From Drosophila pseudoobscura (Eukaryota; Arthropoda; Insecta; Diptera; Drosophilidae): DNA of 64,000 nt. Shown here piece by piece: positions 1 through 9,717 of the stretch (positions are counted from its first letter, which is position 1; each line of letters begins with the position of its first letter). The notes below the pieces were generated by a model that did not search any database, was not told where the DNA came from, and was given only the letters and a program-made list of their open reading frames with translations. The position numbers were made by a program, and so were the translations under genes. Where the stretch lies: the NCBI RefSeq assembly GCF_009870125.1, contig NC_046683.1, positions 19,105,001 through 19,169,000 on the forward strand. The letters are read 5' to 3'.

Positions 1-285
1 AACGGTGGTTTTCCTTTGTGTTCTGCCTTCGACTGACCAAAACTAACAATAAGATGGGTTTTAGTTCAAACGACTAGACTAGGATCTGCTGGCAGGGATT
101 GGATGTGGTATGGGGTGCCTGTATTTATGCATTTACTTAGAAAAAGAAAACCAAATGCCGTTCCCCTTCGAACAATAGTAATATAAATTTTAATTGTATC
201 CATGACCCTTGGCCAAAATATAATTCAAGGAAAATAAAAACGAAAAAAGAAAAACGAAACGAAAATACGGCAAAAGGCAAAAGGC

Positions 286-290
286 AAAAA
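286..290 (-). terminator. Pol III terminator of 5S copy 1
   Basis: T5 on the minus strand, 10 bases after the mature 5S end, followed by further T4 runs in the (TTTTGCC)n tract that could act as back-up terminators. The same T5 sits at the same spacing behind the other copies. Confidence 0.85.
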
Positions 291-300
291 GTTGGTGACG

Positions 301-420
301 AAGCCAACAACACGCGGTGTTCCCAAGCGGTCCCCCATCTAAGTACTAACCGCGCCCGACGCTGCTTAATTTCGGTGATCGGACGAGAACCGATGTATTC
401 AGCGTAGTATGGTCGTTGGC
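301..420 (-). rRNA. 5SrRNA: 5S rRNA, copy 1
   Basis: The 120-base minus-strand sequence begins GCCAACGACCATACTACGCT and ends GTGTTGTTGGC plus TT, matching Drosophila 5S rRNA nearly base for base. It is the 5S RNA of the large ribosomal subunit, made by RNA polymerase III from an internal control region bound by TFIIIA. The terminal stem GCCAAC/GTTGGC is intact. A T5 run begins about 11 bases past the mature end, so a primary transcript near 135 bases is expected, as known in Drosophila. The T in TACTACG, where D. melanogaster has C (recalled, not checked), is present in every copy here and looks fixed in this genome. Confidence 0.97.
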
Positions 421-684
421 GAAAGCCTGGGAGCTGAACGGTGGTTTTCCTTTGTGTTCTGCCTTCGACTGACCAAAACTAACAATAAGATGGGTTTTAG
501 TTCAAACGACTAGACTAGGATCTGCTGGCAGGGATTGGATGTGGTATGGGGTGTCTGTATTTATGCATTTACTTAGAAAAAGAAAACCAAATGCCGTTCC
601 CCTTCGAACAATAGTAATATAAATTTTAATTGTATCCATGACCCTTGGCCAAAATATAATTCAAGGAAAATAAAAACGAAAAAT

Positions 685-1810
685 AAAACGAGGGGGAACG
701 TTGTGAGTTGCTGCGGACACCGCAACTCTACAGTTATACCCGATACTAAGTCAGTATGGCTCTCCTCCGGCAGACGCCGCTAATATTAAACGACACGACA
801 AAGAGTGCGTGCGAGAGAGACAGAAAATCAGTCTGAGCGTGACGTCGGGCGCTGCGTAGCCACTGCAAATTGATTTGTTTCCTTTCGCTATAAAAATGAT
901 CTGATCTGATCCAGATTCAGCAATCTGATAGATATGGTCGCTATCTATGATTCTGCGTTTTTAGTTTTCTCGAATCTGCAATATTGTGGATGCAACAGAT
1001 TTTCGTCCTTTGTGGGGGCGGAAGGGGGTGTGGCGAAATTTTGAGATATACGTTTTATAGTGAGATCTAACAGAAGTGCGGATACCAAATTTGGTTACTC
1101 TAGCTTTAATAGTCTCTGAGATTTGTGAATATCCCCAGATTTGCATCCTTTGCGGGGGCGGAAGGGGGTGTGGCGAAAGTTTGAAACAAACTCGTCTCGG
1201 TCCGATATATTAGGAGTGTGGATACCAAATTTGGTTGCTCTAGCTTTTATAGTCTCTGAGATCTAGGCGCTAATGTTTTACTCTAAGCAAAGCCGCCTAT
1301 GCTACGTGTGTGTTAGAGAGAGAAAGGGCGAGAAAAAATGAAATTGTTTTCTTGATGCTGGCTATAATAGTAATACGATCCAATTCAGATTCTGCAGTCT
1401 AAAAGATATGGTCATTCTCTACGATTCTGCGTTTTTGGTTTTCTTGTATCTTTAAAATTGTGGATGCCACAGATTTTCGCCCTTTGTGGGGGCGGAAGTG
1501 GGCGGGGCAAAGTTTTGAAATATTTTTGGAGCAGTGACATATCACAGAAGTCTAGATCCAAAACATCGTTGCTCTAGCTCTTATAGTCTTTGAGCATTAG
1601 GCGCTGAAGGGGACGGACAGACAGACAGACGGACAGACGGACGGACCGACAGACGGACAGACAGACATGGCTCAATCGACTCGGCTATTGATGCTGATCA
1701 ATAATATATATACTTTATGGGGTCGGAAACGATTCCTTCTGGACGTTACACACATCCACTTTTACCACAAATCTAATATACTCCAATACTCATTTTGAGT
1801 ATCGGGTATA
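685..1810 (-). mobile_element. DINE-1/INE-1 (mini-me) Helitron-like element, copy a
   Basis: Non-autonomous Helitron-related element of 1,126 bases on the minus strand. Its 5' end TATACCCGATACTC and the following TCGTTTCCGACC, TATATATATT, GATCAGCATCAATAGCCGAG and GCCATGTC blocks match the order known from D. melanogaster INE-1. A (GTCY)n microsatellite follows at about 1,611-1,668. Internal blocks with GCGGAAGGGGGTGTGGCG recur two to three times. The 3' end carries the hairpin GAGTTGC/GCAACTC (704-727) and the terminus CTCGTTTT. There is no coding capacity. It sits 65 bases downstream of 5S copy 2 in the A-rich spacer and is almost identical to copies b and d. Confidence 0.93.
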
Positions 1811-1874
1811 AAAAGAAAAATTAAAAACGAAACGAAAATACGGCAAAAGGCAAAAAGGCAAAAAGTTGGTGACG

Positions 1875-1994
1875 AAGCCAACAACACGCGGTGTTCCCAA
1901 GCGGTCCCCCATCTAAGTACTAACCGCGCCCGACGCTGCTTAATTTCGGTGATCGGACGAGAACCGATGTATTCAGCGTAGTATGGTCGTTGGC
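1875..1994 (-). rRNA. 5SrRNA: 5S rRNA, copy 2
   Basis: Full 120-base consensus gene. DINE-1 copy a begins 65 bases downstream of its 3' end, beyond the T5 terminator. Its upstream flank is the GTTGGTTTCC plus ACCATAGG spacer type and carries the rare CTGGTAGGG variant that is also found upstream of copy 14, 18.4 kb away. Confidence 0.97.
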
Positions 1995-2302
1995 GAAAGC
2001 CTGGGAGCTGAACGTTGGTTTCCTTTGTGTTCTGCCTTCGACTGACCAAAACTAACCATAGGATGTGTTTTTAGTTCAAACGACTAGACTAGGATCTGCT
2101 GGTAGGGATTGGATGTGTTATGGGGTGCCTGTATTTATGCATTTACTTAGAAAAAGAAAACCAAATGCCGTTCCCCTTCGAACAATAGTAATATAAATTT
2201 TAATTGGCCAAAATATAATTCAAGGAAAATAAAAACGAAAAAAGAAAAATTAAAAACGAAACGAAAATACGGCAAAAGGCAAAAGGCAAAAAGTTGGTGA
2301 CG

Positions 2303-2421
2303 AAGCCAACAACACGCGGTGTTCCCAAGCGGTCCCCCATCTAAGTACTAACCGCGCCCGACGCTGCTTATTTCGGTGATCGGACGAGAACCGATGTATT
2401 CAGCGTAGTATGGTCGTTGGC
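2303..2421 (-). rRNA. 5SrRNA: 5S rRNA, copy 3 (one-base deletion variant)
   Basis: This copy is 119 bases. It lacks one T in the CCGAAATTAAGC segment (about RNA position 52-53), inside the internal control region and in loop-A/helix III territory. Copy 12 has the same change. It may be transcribed poorly or give a variant RNA; this is inferred from position only. Confidence 0.93.
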
Positions 2422-2742
2422 GAAAGCCTGGGAGCTGAACGGTGGTTTTCCTTTGTGTTCTGCCTTCGACTGACCAAATCTAACAATAAGATGGGTTTTA
2501 GTTCAAACGACTAGACTAGGATCTGCTGGCAGGGATTGGATGTGGTATGGGGTGTCTGTATTTATGCATTTATTTAAAAAAGGAAAACCAAATGCCGCTC
2601 CATTTCGAACAATAGTAATATAAATTTTAATTGGCCAAAATATAATTCAAGGAAAATAAAAACGAAAAAAGATAAATAAAATTAAAAATGAAAAACGAAT
2701 CGAAAATACGGCAAAAGGCAAAAAGGCAAAAAGTTGGTGACG

Positions 2743-2862
2743 AAGCCAACAACACGCGGTGTTCCCAAGCGGTCCCCCATCTAAGTACTAACCGCGCCCG
2801 ACGCTGCTTAATTTCGGTGATCGGACGAGAACCGATGTATTCAGCGTAGTATGGTCGTTGGC
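2743..2862 (-). rRNA. 5SrRNA: 5S rRNA, copy 4
   Basis: Consensus 120-base gene in a 440-base unit. The spacer has a longer A-rich tract (AAAGATAAATAAAATT) than most. Confidence 0.97.
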
Positions 2863-3175
2863 GAAAGCCTGGGAGCTGAACGGTGGTTTTCCTTTGTGTT
2901 CTGCCTTCGACTGACCAAATCTAACAATAAGATGGGTTTTAGTTCAAACGACTAGACTAGGACCTGCTGGCAGGGATTGGATGTGGTATGGGGTGCCTGT
3001 ATTTATGCATTTATTTAGAAAGAGAAAACCAAATGCCGTTCCCCTTCGAACAATAGTAATATAAATTTTAATTGGTCAAAATATAATTCAAGGAAAATAA
3101 AAACGAAAAATAAAATTAAAAATGAAAAACGAATCGAAAATACGGCAAAAGGCAAAAGGCAAAAAGTTGGTGACG

Positions 3176-3295
3176 AAGCCAACAACACGCGGTGTTCCCA
3201 AGCGGTCCCCCATCTAAGTACTAACCGCGCCCGACGCTGCTTAATTTCGGTGATCGGACGAGAACCGATGTATTCAGCGTAGTATGGTCGTTGGC
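3176..3295 (-). rRNA. 5SrRNA: 5S rRNA, copy 5
   Basis: Consensus 120-base gene. Upstream spacer is the AACAATAAGATGGG type; downstream A-rich tract is shared with copy 4. Confidence 0.97.
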
Positions 3296-3611
3296 GAAAG
3301 CCTGGGAGCTGAACGGTGGTTTTCCTTTGTGTTCTGCCTTCGACTGACCAAATCTAACAATAAGATGGGTTTTAGTTCAAACGACTAGACTAGGATCTGC
3401 TGGCAGGGATTGGATGTGGTATGGGGTGCCTGTATTTATGCATTTATTTAGAAAAAGAAAACCAAATGCCGTTCCCCTTCGAACAATAGTAATATAAATT
3501 TTAATTGTATCCATGACCCTTGGCTAAAATATAATTCAAGGAAAATAAAAACGAAAAAAGAAAAATGAAAAACGAAACGAAAATACGGCAAAAGGCAAAA
3601 AGTTGGTGACG

Positions 3612-3731
3612 AAGCCAACAACACGCGGTGTTCCCAAGCGGTCCCCCATCTAAGTACTAACCGCGCCCGACGCTGCTTAATTTCGGTGATCGGACGAGAA
3701 CCGATGTATTCAGCGTAGTATGGTCGTTGGC
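3612..3731 (-). rRNA. 5SrRNA: 5S rRNA, copy 6
   Basis: Consensus gene with a short GGCAAAA run before the T5. Together with copy 7 it carries the spacer variant GCCCTCGACTG, so these two neighbouring 423-base units look like a recent tandem duplication. Confidence 0.97.
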
Positions 3732-4034
3732 GAAAGCCTGGGAGCTGAACGTTGGTTTTCCTTTGTGTTCTGCCCTCGACTGACCAAAACTAACCATAGG
3801 ATGTGTTTTTAGTTCAAACGACTAGACTAGGATCTGCTGGCAGGGATTGGATGTGGTATGGGGTGCCTGTATTTATGCATTTATTTAGAAAAAGAAAACC
3901 AAATGCCGTTCCCCTTCGAACAATAGTAATATAAATTTTAATTGGCTAAAATATAATTCAAGGAAAATAAAAACGAAAAATGAAAAACGAAACGAAAATA
4001 CGGCAAAAGGCAAAAAGGCAAAAAGTTGGTGACG

Positions 4035-4154
4035 AAGCCAACAACACGCGGTGTTCCCAAGCGGTCCCCCATCTAAGTACTAACCGCGCCCGACGCTGCT
4101 TAATTTCGGTGATCGGACGAGAACCGATGTATTCAGCGTAGTATGGTCGTTGGC
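4035..4154 (-). rRNA. 5SrRNA: 5S rRNA, copy 7
   Basis: Consensus gene; its 423-base unit is essentially the same as that of copy 6, including the GCCCTCGACTG variant. Confidence 0.97.
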
Positions 4155-4457
4155 GAAAGCCTGGGAGCTGAACGTTGGTTTTCCTTTGTGTTCTGCCCTC
4201 GACTGACCAAAACTAACCATAGGATGTGTTTTTAGTTCAAACGACTAGACTAGGATCTGCTGGCAGGGATTGGATGTGGTATGGGGTGCCTGTATTTATG
4301 CATTTATTTAGAAAAAGAAAACCAAATGCCGTTCCCCTTCGAACAATAGTAATATAAATTTTAATTGGCTAAAATATAATTCAAGGAAAATAAAAACGAA
4401 AAATGAAAAACGAAACGAAAATACGGCAAAAGGCAAAAAGGCAAAAAGTTGGTGACG

Positions 4458-4577
4458 AAGCCAACAACACGCGGTGTTCCCAAGCGGTCCCCCATCTAAG
4501 TACTAACCGCGCCCGACGCTGCTTAATTTCGGTGATCGGACGAGAACCGATGTATTCAGCGTAGTATGGTCGTTGGC
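4458..4577 (-). rRNA. 5SrRNA: 5S rRNA, copy 8
   Basis: Consensus gene. The spacer on its upstream side (towards copy 9) is shortened to a 406-base unit by loss of about 40 bases of the GACCCTTGGCC block, a feature shared with the next unit. Confidence 0.97.
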
Positions 4578-4863
4578 GAAAGCCTGGGAGCTGAACGGTG
4601 GTTTTCCTTTGTGTTCTGCCTTCGACTGACCAAAACTAACAATAAGATGGGTTTTAGTTCAAACGACTAGACTAGGATCTGCTGGCAGGGATTGGATGTG
4701 GTATGGGGTGCCTGTATTTATGCATTTATTTAGAAAAAGAAAACCAAATGCCGTTCTCCTTCGAACAATAGTAATATAAATTTTAATTGTATCCATGTAA
4801 AAACGAAAAAAGAAAAACGAAACGAAAATACGGCAAAAGGCAAAAGGCAAAAAGTTGGTGACG

Positions 4864-4983
4864 AAGCCAACAACACGCGGTGTTCCCAAGCGGTCCCCCA
4901 TCTAAGTACTAACCGCGCCCGACGCTGCTTAATTTCGGTGATCGGACGAGAACCGATGTATTCAGCGTAGTATGGTCGTTGGC
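4864..4983 (-). rRNA. 5SrRNA: 5S rRNA, copy 9
   Basis: Consensus gene next to the two shortest units of the array (406 and 399 bases), both lacking the GACCCTTGGCC block. Confidence 0.97.
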
Positions 4984-5262
4984 GAAAGCCTGGGAGCTGA
5001 ACGGTGGTTTTCCTTTGTGTTCTGCCTTCGACTGACCAAAACTAACAATAAGATGGGTTTTAGTTCAAACGACTAGACTAGGATCTGCTGGCAGGGATTG
5101 GATGTGGTATGGGGTGCCTGTATTTATGCATTTATTTAGAAAAAGAAAACCAAATGCCGTTCTCCTTCGAACAATAGTAATATAAATTTTAATTGTATCC
5201 ATGTAAAAACGAAAAAAGAAAAACGAAACGAAAATACGGCAAAAGGCAAAAAGTTGGTGACG

Positions 5263-5382
5263 AAGCCAACAACACGCGGTGTTCCCAAGCGGTCCCCCAT
5301 CTAAGTACTAACCGCGCCCGACGCTGCTTAATTTCGGTGATCGGACGAGAACCGATGTATTCAGCGTAGTATGGTCGTTGGC
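5263..5382 (-). rRNA. 5SrRNA: 5S rRNA, copy 10
   Basis: Consensus gene with a short GGCAAAA run before the T5 terminator. Confidence 0.97.
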
Positions 5383-5706
5383 GAAAGCCTGGGAGCTGAA
5401 CGGTGGTTTTCCTTTGTGTTCTGCCTTCGACTGACCAAATCTAACAATAAGATGGGTTTTAGTTCAAACGACTAGACTAGGATCTGCTGGCAGGGATTGG
5501 ATGTGGTATGGGGTGTCTGTATTTATGCATTTATTTAAAAAAGGAAAACCAAATGCCGCTCCATTTCGAACAATAGTAATATAAATTTTAATTATATCCA
5601 TGTCCCTTGGCCAAAAAAAAGTTCAAGGAAAATAAAAAAGAAAAAAAGAAACATTAAAAATGAAAAACGAAACGAAAATACGGCAAAAGGCAAAAAGTTG
5701 GTGACA

Positions 5707-5826
5707 AAGTCAACAACACGCGGTGTTCCCAAGCGGTCCCCCATCTAAGTACTAACCGCGCCCGACGCTGCTTAATTTCGGTGATCGGACGAGAACCGAT
5801 GTATTCAGCGTAGTATGGTCGTTGGC
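5707..5826 (-). rRNA. 5SrRNA: 5S rRNA, copy 11 (terminal-stem variant)
   Basis: 120 bases; the 3' end reads GTTGACTTT instead of GTTGGCTTC. This changes one base pair in the terminal stem (C3-G to C-A), which could weaken pairing of the RNA ends. The neighbouring spacer also carries private changes (TGTCCCTTGGCC, extra A runs), so this is one of the more diverged units. Confidence 0.95.
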
Positions 5827-6090
5827 GAAAGCCTGGGAGCTGAACGGTGGTTTTCCTTTGTGTTCTGCCTTCGACTGACCAAATCTAACAATAAGATGGG
5901 TTTTAGTTCAAACGACTAGACTAGGATCTGCTGGCAGGGATTGGATGTGGTATGGGGTGTCTGTATTTATGCATTTACTTAGAAAAAGAAAACCAAATGC
6001 CGTTCCCCTTCGAACAATAGTAATATAAATTTTAATTGTATCCATGACCCTTGGCCAAAATATAATTCAAGGAAAATAAAAACGAAAAAT

Positions 6091-7216
6091 AAAACGAGGG
6101 GGAACGTTGTGAGTTGCTGCGGACACCGCAACTCTACAGTTATACCCGATACTAAGTCAGTATGGCTCTCCTCCGGCAGACGCCGCTAATATTAAACGAC
6201 ACGACAAAGAGTGCGTGCGAGAGAGACAGAAAATCAGTCTGAGCGTGACGTCGGGCGCTGCGTAGCCACTGCAAATTGATTTGTTTCCTTTCGCTATAAA
6301 AATGATCTGATCTGATCCAGATTCAGCAATCTGATAGATATGGTCGCTATCTATGATTCTGCGTTTTTAGTTTTCTCGAATCTGCAATATTGTGGATGCA
6401 ACAGATTTTCGTCCTTTGTGGGGGCGGAAGGGGGTGTGGCGAAATTTTGAGATAACCGTTTTATAGTGAGATCTAACAGAAGTGCGGATACCAAATTTGG
6501 TTACTCTAGCTTTAATAGTCTCTGAGATTTGTGAATATCCCCAGATTTGCATCCTTTGCGGGGGCGGAAGGGGGTGTGGCGAAAGTTTGAAACAAACTCG
6601 TCTCGGTCCGATATATTAGGAGTGTGGATACCAAATTTGGTTGCTCTAGCTTTTATAGTCTCTGAGATCTAGGCGCTAATGTTTTACTCTAAGCAAAGCC
6701 GCCTATGCTACGTGTGTGTTAGAGAGAGAAAGGGCGAGAAAAAATGAAATTGTTTTCTTGATGCTGGCTATAATAGTAATACGATCCAATTCAGATTCTG
6801 CAGTCTAAAAGATATGGTCATTCTCTACGATTCTGCGTTTTTGGTTTTCTTGTATCTTTAAAATTGTGGATGCCACAGATTTTCGCCCTTTGTGGGGGCG
6901 GAAGTGGGCGGGGCAAAGTTTTGAAATATTTTTGGAGCAGTGACATATCACAGAAGTCTAGATCCAAAACATCGTTGCTCTAGCTCTTATAGTCTTTGAG
7001 CATTAGGCGCTGAAGGGGACGGACAGACAGACAGACGGACAGACGGACGGACCGACAGACGGACAGACAGACATGGCTCAATCGACTCGGCTACTGATGC
7101 TGATCAAGAATATATATACTTTATGGGGTCGGAAACGATTCCTTCTGGACGTTACACACATCCACTTTTACCACAAATCTAATATACCCCAATAATCATT
7201 TTGAGTATCGGGTATA
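6091..7216 (-). mobile_element. DINE-1/INE-1 Helitron-like element, copy b
   Basis: 1,126 bases, the same length and ends as copy a (CTCGTTTT terminus, 3' hairpin, TATACCC start). It shares CCCAATAATCATT and CTACTGATGC with copy d, where copy a has other bases, so b and d are closest to each other. It sits 65 bases downstream of 5S copy 12. Confidence 0.93.
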
Positions 7217-7280
7217 AAAAGAAAAATTAAAAACGAAACGAAAATACGGCAAAAGGCAAAAAGGCAAAAAGTTGGTGACG

Positions 7281-7399
7281 AAGCCAACAACACGCGGTGT
7301 TCCCAAGCGGTCCCCCATCTAAGTACTAACCGCGCCCGACGCTGCTTATTTCGGTGATCGGACGAGAACCGATGTATTCAGCGTAGTATGGTCGTTGGC
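7281..7399 (-). rRNA. 5SrRNA: 5S rRNA, copy 12 (one-base deletion variant)
   Basis: 119 bases, with the same missing T in CCGAAATTAAGC as copy 3. Its upstream spacer is cut at about -49 to -52 by the LTR element inserted at 7,448-7,451, so the nearest upstream sequence stays but everything further is replaced by retroelement LTR. Confidence 0.93.
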
Positions 7400-7447
7400 G
7401 AAAGCCTGGGAGCTGAACGGTGGTTTTCCTTTGTGTTCTGCCTTCGA

Positions 7448-7451
7448 CTGA
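7448..7451. repeat. Target-site duplication (left), CTGA
   Basis: Four-base CTGA directly before the LTR start TGTAG, matched by CTGA at 17,271-17,274. Four-base duplications are usual for Ty3/gypsy elements. Confidence 0.9.
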
Positions 7452-9636
7452 TGTAGCATACAACGTATAGCGATACGCTATCATAACGAGCTGATCTTAT
7501 TGTAGCGACCAGAGGAGCACGCGCTGGTTCCGGCTTCTATTTGTCGTCGGCAAGGGGGGGTGAGGATTTACCACTGTGCTACCTGCTCGCATTGGATACA
7601 TATAATAATATTGATTTCGCGTGCTGTTTTCCTCCCTAACACATGATCGATCGGACTGGACATACAGAAAAGAAACTACCAAGAGTGACAAGCTATGCAC
7701 ACATAGAGGTTGCTCTGCAAAGAAAACAGAACATGCTGAAGTACGGGTTGTGCTGCTGAGTAGCTGTAGGTGTAGCAGCGTTTTGCCCACCCTACCTTGA
7801 CCATCTGGGCCGCAAAGCCATATTAGTGGCCGATGATCCCTAAAACCCCCAGACTCACTTCATTTCCATAATCCACTCGGCATGGCGCCCTAAAATAATT
7901 TAGTTCATTATCGATTTCATTTTAAAACTTATTTATTACTTGACACAGGGGCATTTCCCTACTCTACTTAAACTCCCAATTGACTCAATAACTATTTTAG
8001 CGAACAACAGGATTCGAGAATATTCCAGGTTGGAACTTAAAATAATACTAATAATAATTAAAATAGAAGAATTATAACTAAATAGAAAAAAAGAAGTAAA
8101 TGTGTATATAATAAAAAAACAGTATATGTATATAGGAGGTAGCCGCTAAACTGGCATACAAATTTAACAGAGCATTTGTGACAACAACAAAAAACCCATG
8201 GTTACTGTTCTTGCTATCTCTTCCGGCATGTGGATCTGCCCAACTGTTTTACCTCTCCCCTTCCTTCTTTCCTATACCTCTCCTTCTCTCACGCTCATGC
8301 ATGCAATTTATTTAGAGTAAAGCAATATTCTTTCACTTACGCGCCATCCATCTCCAAAAGCGCTTTTGTCGAAGACGATCCGCTTGTTATAATTGCTGTA
8401 AATGTAATTTTTATTGGGAGAGCACAACAACAAAAAGAGAAAAGAAGAGAAAGAACAAGGCGCGCAGAGGCTTTCGGGGGGCTGCTTTTTTTTCTTTGCT
8501 TTTGAGCATTGATATTGTATTTCTATTCCCTTATGCCTTTCTTTTCTTTGGGCTCCACATAGGGCTAGCCCTTACGGTTTAAGGGAAAAGAAAAGCAAGA
8601 CTGAATTAACGGCGCTGCACTGCCGAAAGGGGAGCAAGGTATTTGTATTCGTACTCACTAAGACCTTGCCTATTGGCTCATGGGTATAATTTTGATCTGG
8701 GTTTTTATTTCCTCTACTTTTTTTTTCACTAAGCCAGGTCGGCCGAGGGCAAGATATTTACGCAAAAAAAACTTGGGGCACAAAAAAAAATGTTCACTAT
8801 TCCGCTTTTAGTTTCGCAGCTTCCCGGCGCCGACGATGCTGCTGATGCACTGAGTCGGACCCACAGCTGGAGCGGCGGACTCTCTGCCTTGCGCTTCTCT
8901 GCGCCAGCGGCGAATTCGATCGGTTCTTGTGTTTTTTTTCGGGAGCGCAGTCTCTTCTCTTCCCTTTCTATGGCCAGCTGGTTGTGGCTGCGGCCGGCTC
9001 GGTCATCGATCCCAATTATCTTTTTCCGCTATTCTCCCTTGGAAATCTGCTTGGCACAAAGTGCCAATTCGCTATGTGGCGATTGGCACTCTTGTTATAT
9101 TAACTTGCAAATGGACGTCCGAAACAAAAAAAAGAGACCACTTTCGGATGCCTTGCCTCCGGCGTGGGGTAAGAATGGAACGCCCCCTTACTGGGGTGGC
9201 AAATTTCTTTTCGATTTCTTTATGGTATAATTTGCAACACGATTCTTTTGTTTGTCTTTTTTTCTTTGATTTAGCACTGGCGCGAGGTTTAGTTATGTTT
9301 TTCCGCTAATATTTCCTCTTTCCACCACAAACACTACCTTCTGAAGTGGGGCCCAAAATCGAAAAGAGCGACCGTAGCTGGACTTGCATTCACGAACCCT
9401 CCTAACAGCGAAAGTGCCAACCACCATTTCCCTCGAGTTAACATAACCGCGGCCGACTCTCTCCCGAGTCCGACCGTCTGCCCAAAAAGTACCCGTCGAT
9501 CACGAGCAATAGGGGCGCTAAACGCAATTACGATATTCCCTGGATTTAAAATTTTTGATTAGTTTTTTTTTTTTCGTTCTTTTATTTTTGTTGTTGTTGT
9601 AGTAATATTTTTGTAGCTGGTTCAAGCGTCACTACA
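7452..9636 (-). repeat. 3' LTR of the gypsy element
   Basis: 2,185 bases, TG...CA ends, the downstream LTR given the minus-strand orientation. It contains long T-rich and GAGA-like stretches and no convincing protein frame. I noticed about one difference from the other LTR. Confidence 0.93.
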
Positions 9637-9650
9637 AATTCCCCCCTACC
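9637..9650 (-). other. Polypurine tract of the LTR element
   Basis: On the minus strand GGTAGGGGGGAATT directly precedes the 3' LTR, the expected site for plus-strand priming. Confidence 0.75.
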
Positions 9651-9717
9651 AAAATCACACTTTGGGGGAACCACACCAAAAGTGGGATCCACGCTTGAAC
9701 GGCTATTAAAAGAGAAG

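Larger units (their letters stand above)
1..7451 (-). repeat. 5S rDNA tandem array, left part (12 genes)
   Basis: Tandem repeat of about 400-449 bases per unit, each with one 5S gene on the minus strand and an AT-rich spacer. Spacers share a block with GACTAGACTAGGATCTGCTG, an A-rich tract and a short (GGCAAAA)n run next to the gene end. Units at 1875, 6091 onward and the first unit also involve DINE-1 insertions. The window opens inside a spacer, so the array continues to the left. At 7,448-7,451 it is interrupted by an LTR element and resumes at 17,271. Confidence 0.97.

Noticed and set aside
961-1146. A 61-codon minus-strand frame in each DINE-1
   Set aside because: DINE-1 is non-coding; the frame repeats only because the element does.
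1762-2049. Recurrent minus-strand open frames of 75-107 codons across 5S genes (also near 20,148, 20,961, 22,365 and 23,681)
   Set aside because: They are translations of the 5S gene and its spacer repeated by the array; no coding signal beyond rRNA conservation.
8790-9309. Open frames of 126-146 codons in the LTRs (repeated at 16,424-16,943)
   Set aside because: They lie antisense within both LTRs and have no recognisable domain; identity between copies reflects LTR identity.
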